A stretch of 35,034 nt of DNA. Source: Coriobacteriia bacterium (GTDB lineage: Bacteria > Actinomycetota > Coriobacteriia > Coriobacteriales > UBA8131). The translations under genes were made by a program, and so were the position numbers. The notes under the pieces were generated by a model. The model saw only the letters and a program-made list of their open reading frames with translations. It made no database searches and was not told the origin of the DNA. Below are positions 1-7,214 of the stretch, piece by piece. The stretch covers positions 1 through 35,034 of the forward strand of contig WQXH01000020.1 of the NCBI GenBank assembly GCA_009784945.1. The letters are read 5' to 3'. Position 1 is the stretch's first letter. Each line of letters begins with the position of its first letter.

Positions 1-35
1 AGCCCGTCGAAAATCTCTCTCCTACAATTAATTGG

Positions 36-109
36 GGTGGACGACGGGGCTTGAACCCGCGACCTACGGAGCCACAGTCCGTCGCTCTGCCAACTGAGCT
101 ACGTCCACC
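36..109 (-). tRNA. tRNA-His (GTG)
   Basis: Read on the minus strand, this folds as a full cloverleaf. The 7-bp acceptor stem pairs 102-108 with 37-43. The anticodon loop CTGTGGC gives GTG (His). The G at 109 lies opposite the C at 36, matching the extra G-1:C73 pair diagnostic of tRNA-His. The CCA end is encoded at 33-35. No terminator is visible in the 32 bases left in the window. Confidence 0.96.
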
Positions 110-115
110 ACGTCG

Positions 116-173
116 CAGTGTGCTGCGCTAAGCTACACAACCCAGGCAAGCTGGATTGTTCCGCCCGCTACGC
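116..173. repeat. 58-bp direct repeat, copy 1
   Basis: This 58-bp segment is identical base for base to 244-301. It begins 6 bp upstream of the tRNA-His 5' end, so it sits where the tRNA-His promoter should be. Between the copies (174-243) is GC-rich DNA with a CAAAGT...ACTTTG inverted pair and a GGGGGCCCC palindrome. No coding function is apparent for the short ORFs that cross the repeat. It looks like intergenic repeat sequence duplicated recently near a tRNA. Confidence 0.9.
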
Positions 174-243
174 AACTGCTCCTTCTCCCCACAAAGTCCT
201 TCGCTTCGCTCAGTGTACTTTGCGGGGGCCCCAAAGGGCACAA

Positions 244-301
244 CAGTGTGCTGCGCTAAGCTACACAACCCAGGCAAGCTGGATTGTTCCGCCCGCTACG
301 C
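244..301. repeat. 58-bp direct repeat, copy 2
   Basis: This is the second copy of 116-173, in the same orientation with a period of 128 bp. Identity ends abruptly on both sides (115 versus 243, and 174 versus 302), so it is a discrete duplication. The following 302-378 lead into the tRNA-Pro promoter region. Confidence 0.9.
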
Positions 302-378
302 CACACCTCCCATAAGGGCAAAAGGGAAGTATACCAGAAGCCTCCGCACTTGTCGCACAATCTTGAGGTAAGTACTGT

Positions 379-384
379 TATAAT
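379..384 (+). promoter_or_regulatory. -10 element of the tRNA-Pro promoter
   Basis: A consensus TATAAT ends 13 bp before the first base of tRNA-Pro, the expected distance for a tRNA promoter. The -35 position (about 356-361) is not close to TTGACA, so only the -10 box is claimed. Confidence 0.6.
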
Positions 385-397
385 TCTGAGTTTGCGT

Positions 398-471
398 CGG
401 GGCGTAGCGCAGTTTGGTAGCGCACCTGCTTTGGGAGCAGGGGGTCGAAGGTTCAAATCCTTTCGCCCCGA
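398..471 (+). tRNA. tRNA-Pro (TGG)
   Basis: The cloverleaf is complete: acceptor stem CGGGGCG with CGCCCCG, anticodon stem CCTGC/GCAGG around the loop TTTGGGA, giving anticodon TGG (Pro). The discriminator is A471 and the CCA end is encoded at 472-474. A strong intrinsic terminator begins immediately after the CCA. Confidence 0.96.
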
Positions 472-474
472 CCA

Positions 475-518
475 GCAATCCTCTTGTAGACCATCGGTCT
501 TCAAGAGGATTGCTTTTT
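475..518 (+). terminator. tRNA-Pro intrinsic terminator
   Basis: A 12-bp perfect stem (475-486 with 502-513) continues after one mismatch into AGACC/GGTCT around a 3-nt loop. It is followed by five T residues. It starts at the base after the encoded CCA. A second, covarying copy lies at 767-805. Confidence 0.9.
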
Positions 519-651
519 GCGAAAGGATTTGAACCTGTGAAGGGCGAGGGCGTTTAGCGGGGTGCCAGTGGCACGCCGTAGCCCGAGCTCGCGAGGAGCA
601 GAGCGACGAGCAGGGTGTGGATTGCGAAGCAATACACACAAATCTTTTCGC
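519..651. repeat. Inverted tRNA-Pro T-arm fragment and palindrome cluster
   Basis: Positions 519-536 are an exact 18-bp inverted copy of the T-arm/acceptor segment of the adjacent tRNA-Pro (449-466). A one-mismatch partner of 519-531 occurs at 639-651, so the ends can pair. Inside are GTGCCA-g-TGGCAC (562-574) and a one-mismatch hairpin at 615-639. No protein is convincing in any frame. I read it as non-coding palindromic repeat DNA derived in part from the tRNA. Confidence 0.6.
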
Positions 652-659
652 CTCCGTTT

Positions 660-712
660 GTCGAAGTCGAGTAGCCTCGGGGTGAGATTCCCCGGGGCTA
701 CTCGACTTCGAC
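660..712. repeat. 23-bp hairpin
   Basis: A 17-bp perfect inverted repeat (660-676 with 696-712) continues into six more pairs (677-682 with 690-695, one of them G-T) around a 7-nt loop. There is no T-run on either side, so it is not a classical terminator. It lies between the two terminator copies and may belong to the same palindromic repeat unit. Confidence 0.75.
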
Positions 713-766
713 ACGCGCCCTTGACACACGCGGCTACCTCCAGATTACCTATCGTCACTATGACCA

Positions 767-805
767 GCAATCCCCTTAAAGACCATCGGTCTTCAAGGGG
801 ATTGC
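767..805 (+). terminator. Duplicated tRNA-Pro-type terminator without a tRNA
   Basis: This is a near copy of 475-513, even preceded by the same CCA (764-766), but no tRNA lies in front of it. Stem changes are compensated on the other arm (CCTCTTG/CAAGAGG becomes CCCCTT/AAGGGG), so the hairpin is preserved. The trailing T-run is short (TTT). It probably records a lost second tRNA gene, or a duplication of the tRNA 3' flank. Positions 806-878 hold nothing I recognise. Confidence 0.6.
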
Positions 806-878
806 TTTAAGCAGAGGGGCTGCGCCCAATGCGCCGCATCACAAAAGACTAGGAAGCACCTCTCAGTTACGAGTAACC

Positions 879-2087
879 TTACAACCTCGCATGTTGAGCC
901 AGGTGAGCAGTCATGACAAGATCGATATCACTCGTGATATCTTTGTCTATAAGCCCACCGCTGGCCATTTCGTACATAATTTCCATGGTCTCTTCATGTG
1001 TGCGCGTGTCGTGATAAGGACGCTTGGAGCCTACAGCCTCATAGATATCTGAACAGGCTATCAGTCTCGAAGGAAAGTCTAAGTCGTCTCCCTCTTTTCC
1101 AAAAGGATAACCCGACCCGTCAAGTTTTTCGTGGTGGCATGAGGCCCACTTGCAAATATTCTCAAATCCTGGAATCGTCGACAGCAAGTCATGGGTATGC
1201 AAGGCATGATTCTTGATGACATCAAATTCGGCAGCAGTGAGCTTGCCTGGCTTTTCCAGTATTTCCGTAGGAGTTTGAAGCTTGCCGAGGTCATGAAGTG
1301 CAGCTGCCAGGTATATCTGCGCACGGGTTTCGAGATCCAGGTTGTAATGTGCGCATAGATTCCAAACGATGTCGGCACTTTGCGTAGAATGCTCTTTGGT
1401 GTATTCAGATTTGTAGTTGACTATACGAGCCGTAAGCACCGCAATAGAAGTGGTGTCATTAATCGAAATGTCCCAAGAAGGAATTGCCTTTTCTGCGGTC
1501 TCGACTATCCTGTCATCGCGCAACGACAAGAGCATTTCTTCATCAAGAACGCTCAGCATGGCATCTGCGGCTCTCTTGGTGTAGCGTGTGCCTGTAAGCT
1601 CCTTGATATGTTGGTGTACCTCCGGCAAGCGGTCTGGGGGGATAGTTTGCAAATGAAACTCAACATCGACCATGTCTGCAATGGCAATCAGTTCCGCACC
1701 TAGCGAAAACTCGCCGTCGCGTCGCCTAAAAGGCCCATTTCCGTCGGGCTGCTCATGGTGAAAAAGAATATAATCACTTGCATCAGCCCTGAGTGGCAAG
1801 GTTCCTACATTACGTTGTCCGTATCGACAGTGTAAAACCAAATTGATATCCTGACCGGGGCCAGGACGTTCCGACAGAATATACTCAGTGAGAGCATTGT
1901 CGTGAAACATGGCGCAGGTAGTAATTGCAGAAATCTCATCTTCATCTAGGCCTAGATGACGTCCCATTGCAGCGCACAGAGTGGATATTCGCTTTCCGTG
2001 ATTTGCGCTGCATCCCAATAGATTACTCTCAACAATGTCCAAGGCTGTGGAGATTGTTTTGACCAGTTCGTCCATTTTTACTAACAT
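879..2087 (-). CDS. Tandem HD-domain phosphohydrolase (HD-GYP type)
   Basis: A 402-residue cytosolic protein with two HD-GYP-like modules. The C-terminal module is complete: HD in ALHDLGK (about 264-269), the downstream KNHALHTH helix (292-299), and HHEKLDGSGYP (318-328), the GYP signature of c-di-GMP phosphodiesterases. The N-terminal module keeps HD at 62-63 and HHEQPDGNGP at 110-119 but has no GYP. The start is ATG, with AAAGGGAGG about 7 nt upstream. It lies 42 bp downstream of the PAS/GGDEF-like gene on the same strand, so the two are probably co-transcribed. There is no membrane segment. By family it should hydrolyse a cyclic dinucleotide; the role of the first domain (regulatory or active) is unknown. 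Confidence 0.85.
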   Translation of the reverse strand: MLVKMDELVKTISTALDIVESNLLGCSANHGKRISTLCAAMGRHLGLDEDEISAITTCAMFHDNALTEYILSERPGPGQDINLVLHCRYGQRNVGTLPLRADASDYILFHHEQPDGNGPFRRRDGEFSLGAELIAIADMVDVEFHLQTIPPDRLPEVHQHIKELTGTRYTKRAADAMLSVLDEEMLLSLRDDRIVETAEKAIPSWDISINDTTSIAVLTARIVNYKSEYTKEHSTQSADIVWNLCAHYNLDLETRAQIYLAAALHDLGKLQTPTEILEKPGKLTAAEFDVIKNHALHTHDLLSTIPGFENICKWASCHHEKLDGSGYPFGKEGDDLDFPSRLIACSDIYEAVGSKRPYHDTRTHEETMEIMYEMASGGLIDKDITSDIDLVMTAHLAQHARL

Positions 2088-2129
2088 TTTCAGCCTCCCT
2101 TTCGTAAAACTAGTCCCTTGTAAAAAATA

Positions 2130-3059
2130 CTATCCATCCGAAGATATGCGTGATCCAGACGCAATCTCGCTCTTACGCATAACGCCGTAAGCACGCTCAA
2201 CAAGTGTGTGTATAGTATCGGTTTCATTAGCCATAGTTACCCCTATGGAAGCGGTAACAGAAAAATTATCTATTATTGAAGGCACATCCGACCCTTCGAC
2301 CAAATATCGTATTTTATCGGCAAGCAAGGTGGCCTCGTACTCTTTTTTCACCTCAAACACTCCAATGAATCCTCTTTCCTGCCAATAGGAAAAGTGATCA
2401 GATGGTCTGATGTTGTAGAAAATGGATTTAAAAACGTTTTCTTGCAAGCAGGCTGCAACTTCTTCGCCATACTTTTCATTTACACTTTCTATACCATCAA
2501 CGGTAAAAAACAGTACACAAAAATTATTCTGAGATCTCTTTAGATCATGAAGCTTGTAGGCTATATAGCTTTCTGCTTCTCCGTTGCTGGAGCTGCTTCC
2601 CGTTTGATTGCTAAAGGGGGTCGCGGGCACGATATTTGCCCTACAATAATCATGTCTGGTAGACATCCTGGGTGTAAATATTTCTACTGCACCAATAGTT
2701 TTGCCATTTTCCACAATGGGAAACACGTTGACATGAATGAGGATGCGGTAGCCATCTTTGTGTCTGAGGAACACTTCATCTTGCCGTTGTCTTCCGTCAA
2801 GAATACTGGCAAACAAAGGGCACCCCAAATTGCATAGAGCCCGCCCGTCGCAATCTATATGCTCAAGCAGATTGCTCTGACAGCACCTGCCCAAGATCTC
2901 ATCAGCCTGGTAGCCAGTTATCTCTTCAGCAGCTTTGTTCCAGAAGGTAATCTGTCTTTCCGTATTTACAAAATAGACCCCATCAAGAAGGTTGTCTATT
3001 ACTGTGAGATAAAGACTTTCCGGCTTTATCCCAAGTGCGCTTTCAGAAGTCTCGTTCAA
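2130..3059 (-). CDS. PAS domain protein with degenerate GGDEF domain
   Basis: A 309-residue protein starting at TTG, with GGAG 8 nt upstream and no good ATG alternative. Residues about 15-130 form a PAS domain (LLDGVYFVNTERQITFWNKAA) with a cysteine-rich insert (C59, C60, C70, C76, C80) that could hold a redox centre or metal. Residues about 165-300 keep the GGDEF fold (FFTVDGIESVNEKYGEEV, TASIGVTMA), but the active-site loop reads WQERGFIGVF (226-235) instead of GGDEF. Diguanylate cyclase activity is therefore unlikely. With the HD-GYP gene downstream, it may sense a signal and bind nucleotide to control the hydrolase; that is inference. Confidence 0.8.
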   Translation of the reverse strand: MNETSESALGIKPESLYLTVIDNLLDGVYFVNTERQITFWNKAAEEITGYQADEILGRCCQSNLLEHIDCDGRALCNLGCPLFASILDGRQRQDEVFLRHKDGYRILIHVNVFPIVENGKTIGAVEIFTPRMSTRHDYCRANIVPATPFSNQTGSSSSNGEAESYIAYKLHDLKRSQNNFCVLFFTVDGIESVNEKYGEEVAACLQENVFKSIFYNIRPSDHFSYWQERGFIGVFEVKKEYEATLLADKIRYLVEGSDVPSIIDNFSVTASIGVTMANETDTIHTLVERAYGVMRKSEIASGSRISSDG

Positions 3060-3385
3060 TCGTTACTCCATCTATTATGTTTGTCCTAAGGTGCAATTGC
3101 ACGCTACCACTATTAACCAACCGTTATTACCGCAATTATCGCTAAATACCACCGCTTATTGACTCCTAGAGAAATATACAACAACTGCAAGGCAATAACA
3201 ATACACAGTTGTGTGTCACTATTCCCACAAGTGCTGAAAGGTTGTTTTACGCACCACTTTGTCGGCATTTTGTACTACATAACGCTGTTTTGACACTGTT
3301 CTCGCTGTAAAAAGAGTCTTTAACATCCCCAGTCACCAATCACCCATGTAGCTCAGCCCGTGACACACCCCCTGAGCGTTACGAA
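3060..3385. other. Intergenic region upstream of the PAS/HD operon
   Basis: About 325 bp with no convincing gene on either strand. It holds a perfect 12-bp palindrome GTGCAATTGCAC (3091-3102), 32 bp upstream of the TTG start of the PAS gene, a plausible operator. A CATAAT hexamer nearer the start (minus strand) could serve as -10. The rest is unremarkable to me. Confidence 0.4.
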
Positions 3386-3424
3386 GTTGAAAACTCCCCT
3401 GGAAAACTGAGTTCCCAGGGGAGT
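3386..3424 (-). terminator. Terminator of the rbr-perR operon
   Basis: Read on minus: ACTCCCCTGGGAA...TTCCAGGGGAGT (one bulge), then TTTT. It lies 43 bp after the perR stop codon, the expected position for the end of the rubrerythrin-perR transcript. Confidence 0.85.
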
Positions 3425-3467
3425 GGAGGCAATATTTGGCTAATAATGCTTCTGGCCAAAGACGATA

Positions 3468-3848
3468 TTAGGTGCTGCAGTTGGGGCATAGGCCGTTAAA
3501 GCTCAGACTGTGCCCTTTGATTTCAAAGCCATGCATTTCTCTCAAGTCATCAAAGACATTGGGTAGTTGCGTGGATATGTCAAAGACCTGCTTGCAATTC
3601 TCACAAATGAAGTGGCAATGGTAGCTGCAGTTATGGTCGTAGTGTATAGAGCCATGGAAGCTCCCAATGTTGAGCAACTCTCCGTACTCCGAAAGCATGC
3701 TCAGGTTACGATACACCGTAGCCTTGCTAATAGATGGATGCTTGTCAACAACATACTCATAGACCTGCTCAGCAGTAGGGTGACTGGCAAGTTCACACAC
3801 AGCATCAAGCACCAACTGTCGCTGAATAGTATTTCGTTTAACAGTCAT
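3468..3848 (-). CDS. perR: Fur-family peroxide-stress repressor (PerR-like)
   Basis: A 126-residue Fur-family metalloregulator. The winged helix includes HPTAEQVYEYV (23-33) and the recognition helix SKATVYRNLSML (41-52). The dimerisation domain has the histidine-rich HYDHNCSYHCHF and two structural zinc pairs, C82/C85 and C121/C124. The C-terminal HGFEIKGHSLSFNGLCPNC resembles PerR rather than Fur. It begins 3 bp after the stop of the rubrerythrin gene, so the two share a transcript. That pairing is the main reason for calling PerR (peroxide sensing) over Fur or Zur; the metal actually sensed cannot be read from sequence. Confidence 0.85.
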   Translation of the reverse strand: MTVKRNTIQRQLVLDAVCELASHPTAEQVYEYVVDKHPSISKATVYRNLSMLSEYGELLNIGSFHGSIHYDHNCSYHCHFICENCKQVFDISTQLPNVFDDLREMHGFEIKGHSLSFNGLCPNCST

Positions 3849-3851
3849 TGC

Positions 3852-4394
3852 TTAGAAATATCTATCTAATAGACCCTGGAAAGCCATACCGTGACGTGCT
3901 TCGTCCTTGCACATTTCATGTACGGTGTCATGGATGGCATCAAGGTTGAGCTGCTTGGCCTTGGTGGCAATGTCCTTCTTGCCTTGCGTTGCGCCATGCT
4001 CGGCCATTACACGCATTTCGAGATTTTTCTTAGTAGAAACATCAACAACCTCGCCCAACAACTCGGCAAATTTTGCAGCATGCTCAGCCTCTTCCCAGGC
4101 AATTCTCTTGTAGGCCTCAGCAACCTCTGGATAACCCTCACGGTCTGCCTGACGGCTCATGGCCAAATACATACCGACCTCGGTGCACTCGCCCATAAAA
4201 TTCTGACGCAGACCTTCAACGATCTCTGGGTCAGCATCCTTAGCTACACCAATTCTGTGTTCGTCTGCGTATACCAGACCCTCGCCAGCTTGCTCAATAA
4301 ATTTGTCTTGAGGAGCGCTGCATTGCTTGCAGCTCTCGGGGGCACTTTCGCCCTCATGAACGTAACCACAAATAGTACAAATAAACTTGGCCAT
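3852..4394 (-). CDS. Reverse rubrerythrin (N-terminal rubredoxin)
   Basis: A 180-residue peroxide-reducing diiron protein. The domain order is inverted relative to classical rubrerythrin: a rubredoxin-like Fe(SCys)4 site comes first (CTIC at 6-9, CKQC at 22-25), followed by a four-helix erythrin domain. Diiron ligand motifs are visible: GECTEVG (68-74), WEEAEHA (100-106), EMRVMAEHG (126-134) and DEARH (164-168). By family it reduces H2O2 to water in the cytosol of anaerobes. The start is ATG, with AAGGAG about 6 nt upstream. It is the first gene of an operon with the PerR-like repressor, behind a consensus promoter overlapped by a Fur/PerR-like dyad. Confidence 0.92.
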   Translation of the reverse strand: MAKFICTICGYVHEGESAPESCKQCSAPQDKFIEQAGEGLVYADEHRIGVAKDADPEIVEGLRQNFMGECTEVGMYLAMSRQADREGYPEVAEAYKRIAWEEAEHAAKFAELLGEVVDVSTKKNLEMRVMAEHGATQGKKDIATKAKQLNLDAIHDTVHEMCKDEARHGMAFQGLLDRYF

Positions 4395-4425
4395 TATTAC
4401 TCCTTAATAGTAATTGTTCCTAATA

Positions 4426-4463
4426 AATAACAAGTATTATAGATTCAATTTTAAGTTTGTCAA
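4426..4463 (-). promoter_or_regulatory. rbr promoter with possible PerR box
   Basis: On minus, TTGACA (4458-4463) and TATAAT (4436-4441) are separated by 16 bp, a near-perfect sigma-70 promoter. Its -35 overlaps the murB stop codon. An AT-rich imperfect dyad (ATAA...TTAT, 4427-4440) overlaps the -10 and is a candidate PerR operator. The promoter is well supported; the operator is weak. Confidence 0.7.
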
Positions 4464-5500
4464 GTGAGGCGCAAAGAAATATCCGGGATATATTCGGGCT
4501 CTTGCTCAAGGGTAATACCAAATGTTGTTTTAACTCCCAAGACAACTTCGGCTTTAAAGAGCTCAAGGTCTTTGGGCGATCTAGCGCACAGATTGGTGAC
4601 GACCAAAGCATTGTCAGGGTAGATTTGCATACCATGTGCACGGTAGGACTTGAGGCCGGCCATCTCGATAAGCCAGCCAGCTGAAAACTTTATTAGACCA
4701 TCCGACATTTCCCAGTGCGGGGCACTCGGATGCAGTGCGAGCAGCTCGCGTGCTTCCAGATTGCCAACTACAGGGTTTTTGAAAAACGAGCCTGCGCTGG
4801 CGATTAACTGTGGATCAGGCAGCTTGCTACCCCGTATTGCAATCACAGCATTGCGTAAATTAACCGGAGAGAAGTCAGTGATGGAGAGAGTCTCCAAGTG
4901 CTCTGCCAAGGAGGGGTAAAATGGGGGAGCGAGCTGCTGCTTGCCTAAGCGCAGGGTGACAGAGCTGATTATGTGATGTCGAGTCTTGGGGTTTTTAAAG
5001 ATGCTGTTGCGGTACGAGAATCTACAGTCCTCAGCCCGTAAAACAGAAAACTGGTTGGTATTAGTGTCGTAGGCTTCCAGTTCAACCAGGCTGTGAGCAA
5101 TCTCTTGACCATAGGCTCCAACGTTTTGTATTGGTGTGGCTCCCATGTAACCAGGAATAGCGCTCATCGCTTCAACGCCGCTGAGACGAAGATTCACCAA
5201 TCGCTCAACTGTTTCGTCCCAAATCTCGCCAGCGCCAATGCGGTAGAGAGCAAAGTTGCAGTCTTGACTCACCAGTTCAAAGCCTTTGATCCGGTTGAGA
5301 ATGATAAGCCCATCGTAGTTGCCCTGTGCAATTACGTTAGAGCCTGCGCCCAAAACGAACCAGGGTATTCCCCTGTCTCGCGCATAGGAAACTGCGGCTA
5401 CAAGTTCATTAGTGGAAGTAATTTCTACTACATACCTGGCGGTTCCGCCAAGGCGCATAGTGGTAAGTGAGGCAAGGGGGATATTTTCCTTGTAGTGCAC
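4460..5500 (-). CDS. murB: UDP-N-acetylenolpyruvoylglucosamine reductase
   Basis: A 346-residue flavoenzyme catalysing the NADPH-dependent second step of UDP-MurNAc synthesis in the cytosol. FAD-binding motifs are TTMRLGGTARYV (13-24), VLGAGSNVI (49-57) and AIPGYMGATPIQNVGAYGQEI (114-134). R164 in YRNS and S238 in SAGSFFKNP match the conserved substrate arginine and proton-donor serine, and a Glu lies in the C-terminal LEQEPEYI. The length and the extra FYPSL loop fit the type I (E. coli-like) class. The start is GTG with only a weak AGG upstream. It stands alone, with the rbr promoter inside its 3' end. Confidence 0.95.
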   Translation of the reverse strand: MHYKENIPLASLTTMRLGGTARYVVEITSTNELVAAVSYARDRGIPWFVLGAGSNVIAQGNYDGLIILNRIKGFELVSQDCNFALYRIGAGEIWDETVERLVNLRLSGVEAMSAIPGYMGATPIQNVGAYGQEIAHSLVELEAYDTNTNQFSVLRAEDCRFSYRNSIFKNPKTRHHIISSVTLRLGKQQLAPPFYPSLAEHLETLSITDFSPVNLRNAVIAIRGSKLPDPQLIASAGSFFKNPVVGNLEARELLALHPSAPHWEMSDGLIKFSAGWLIEMAGLKSYRAHGMQIYPDNALVVTNLCARSPKDLELFKAEVVLGVKTTFGITLEQEPEYIPDISLRLT

Positions 5501-5622
5501 TAATCACAACCTGTCGTTGGTTTAATTGAGCTGTACAAATTGCCCGGCATCGACTCGAAGGTCACAAGGTTTCGAGGGCGTACTCGTTGAGAGCTGCAAC
5601 AGCAGCAAATACGATGCTCTGG

Positions 5623-5695
5623 CGCGCCTGGTAGGATTCGAACCTACGACCAACAGATTAGAAGTCTGCGACTCTATCCCCTGAGCTACAGGCGC
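5623..5695 (-). tRNA. tRNA-Arg (TCT)
   Basis: Minus-strand cloverleaf with acceptor GCGCCTG/CAGGCGC. Anticodon stem GCAGA/TCTGT encloses CTTCTAA, giving anticodon TCT (Arg). Discriminator G; CCA encoded at 5620-5622. No obvious terminator follows. The upstream 5696-5920 contains an imperfect TTGGGAG/CTCCCAA hairpin (5708-5749) of unknown role. Confidence 0.96.
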
Positions 5696-5899
5696 ACTGA
5701 GGGCTCATTGGGAGCGCAGTCTTGGCGTAACACCCTGCCTGCCTCCCAAGCGTTTACAAGTATAGCTGTTTATCTCAGGCTTTGCTGTGCCAGTTAGCAT
5801 TGAATTGAATGCCGACTCAATGCTCCTGCCAAGCACAACTGAGAGCTTGAGGATTCTCATCTAGTGGATTCTTATCATAAATCAAACCGCTATAACCGC

Positions 5900-5905
5900 T
5901 ATAAT
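5900..5905 (+). promoter_or_regulatory. -10 element of the tRNA-Leu promoter
   Basis: TATAAT ends 15 bp upstream of tRNA-Leu. The expected -35 window is AT-rich but does not match the consensus. Confidence 0.5.
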
Positions 5906-5920
5906 AGCTAGCTGTCGAGT

Positions 5921-6003
5921 GCGGGCGTGGCGGAATTGGCAGACGCGCCAGGTTTAGGTCCTGGTGAGGATTCCTCGTGAAGGTTCGAGTCCTTTCGCCC
6001 GCA
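5921..6003 (+). tRNA. tRNA-Leu (TAG)
   Basis: A class II tRNA with acceptor GCGGGCG/CGCCCGC and a long variable arm (about TGAGGATTCCTCG). Anticodon stem CCAGG/CCTGG encloses TTTAGGT, giving anticodon TAG (Leu). Discriminator A6003; CCA encoded at 6004-6006. It is followed at once by a strong terminator. Confidence 0.96.
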
Positions 6004-6005
6004 CC

Positions 6006-6043
6006 AAAAGTGTCAGATAGCTTAGCAGTTATCTGACACTTTT
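6006..6043 (+). terminator. tRNA-Leu terminator
   Basis: A perfect 14-bp inverted repeat, AAAAGTGTCAGATA with its complement, around a 10-nt loop. The descending arm ends in TTTT. It begins within the encoded CCA of tRNA-Leu. Because the stem is A-rich on one side and T-rich on the other, it could act in both directions. The remaining 6044-6250 shows no feature I can support. Confidence 0.9.
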
Positions 6044-6250
6044 GCATAAGGCGAAATTACCTCATAAGCGGACTTTCTCAAGATTTCCCAAGGGAATCAT
6101 CTGGCTCTCCTGTATTCGATTCTGCTGGGCTGCAGTAAAATCGAAGTATTGTAGTGAAAATAGTCCTCAAAGAAGGGCTAATAACAGATCATGGTGTAAA
6201 AATACACTACATAGGTTCTATATTAATGCAGTCAGTGGTAAAATGGGGTC

Positions 6251-7201
6251 ATGAGTGCATTCATCAGCCATGAGTCAGCTTTAGAGTACTGGCGTAAACT
6301 ACGTGTGATACCAGACGGTAGCATAAGGCAGCAAAAGAAAGTCCTGCTGCCAGAAAAGCCGCCTACTACCAAACAGGTGAAGCAAATCGGACTCACGCAG
6401 CCAGTTCATGTCATGTTCAGAAAAGCAAACACACGCTGGGTATCTCAGACGATGAGGCAGCATGTATTCTCAAGTGAAGTCGCTGCTGGTTGTTTCATTA
6501 AGGTTAAGAGCGATCTAGCAGTGAGCTCTCCCGAGTACTGCTTTCTTCAGATGGCAGGCACGTTGTCGTTAATAAAGCTTATTGAGCTCAGCTATGAGCT
6601 TTGTGGCGGATACTCCCTTCCTAACAAAAACGAGTTAAACCCTCCAGAGCGGGGGTTTTACCAGCGCAACCCTCTTGCAAGCTCAAAGAGCCTCTGCACT
6701 TTTGTAGAAAGGATGACTGGTCATAAGGGGCGTCAGAAGGCCAATCGAGCATTGCGCTGTCTTCAGGCTGACTCTGCTTCTCCCATGGAGACCAGGCTTA
6801 CCATGCTTTTGACCCTGCCGTATCAGCTTGGCGGTTTTGGGTTGAGCGCCCCAACTCTCAACAGTCGTGTATACCCAGAGGGCGGCGCAAAAAAGGTCTC
6901 TCATAAAAGCTCATATGTCTGTGATCTGTTTTGGTCAGAAAAAATGCTGGCGGTTGAGTATGACAGCGAGCAGCACCACAGCAGCACAACAAAGATCTTT
7001 GAGGATGCCAAGAGGAGAAATGCATTGAATCGAATGGGTATCACTGTGGTAACTGTGACCAAGCAACAACTATATAACAGCGCGGAGCTGGAGAAGGTGG
7101 CAAGGATTATAGCCAGCTACTTGAGAAAAAGGCTGGTGCTTAAGAATCCAGGATTTGCCCAGGCTCATCGTGCATTACGTGAGGAACTGTTTGAGCCCTA
7201 G
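6251..7201 (+). CDS. Uncharacterised protein with C-terminal DUF559/Vsr-like nuclease fold
   Basis: A 316-residue soluble protein with no signal peptide. The N-terminal 170 residues match no motif I recognise. The C-terminal part (about 175-300) looks like a small PD-(D/E)XK or Vsr-like endonuclease domain: SPMETRLTMLL, then VCDLFWSEKMLAVEYDSEQHH (D, E and D spaced as in DUF559), then EDAKRRNALNRMGITVVTVT. A weak GGGG precedes the ATG. The YjbR gene follows after 13 bp on the same strand. No methylase or antitoxin lies next to it, so a restriction role is not supported. Nuclease activity is a prediction from motif spacing only. Confidence 0.6.
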   Translation: MSAFISHESALEYWRKLRVIPDGSIRQQKKVLLPEKPPTTKQVKQIGLTQPVHVMFRKANTRWVSQTMRQHVFSSEVAAGCFIKVKSDLAVSSPEYCFLQMAGTLSLIKLIELSYELCGGYSLPNKNELNPPERGFYQRNPLASSKSLCTFVERMTGHKGRQKANRALRCLQADSASPMETRLTMLLTLPYQLGGFGLSAPTLNSRVYPEGGAKKVSHKSSYVCDLFWSEKMLAVEYDSEQHHSSTTKIFEDAKRRNALNRMGITVVTVTKQQLYNSAELEKVARIIASYLRKRLVLKNPGFAQAHRALREELFEP

Positions 7202-7214
7202 CGAAAGGAGAGTA

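Noticed and set aside
256-729. 157-codon minus-strand ORF across the tRNA-Pro region
   Set aside because: It runs through tRNA-Pro, its terminator and palindromes in antisense. It has no domain and no ribosome site.
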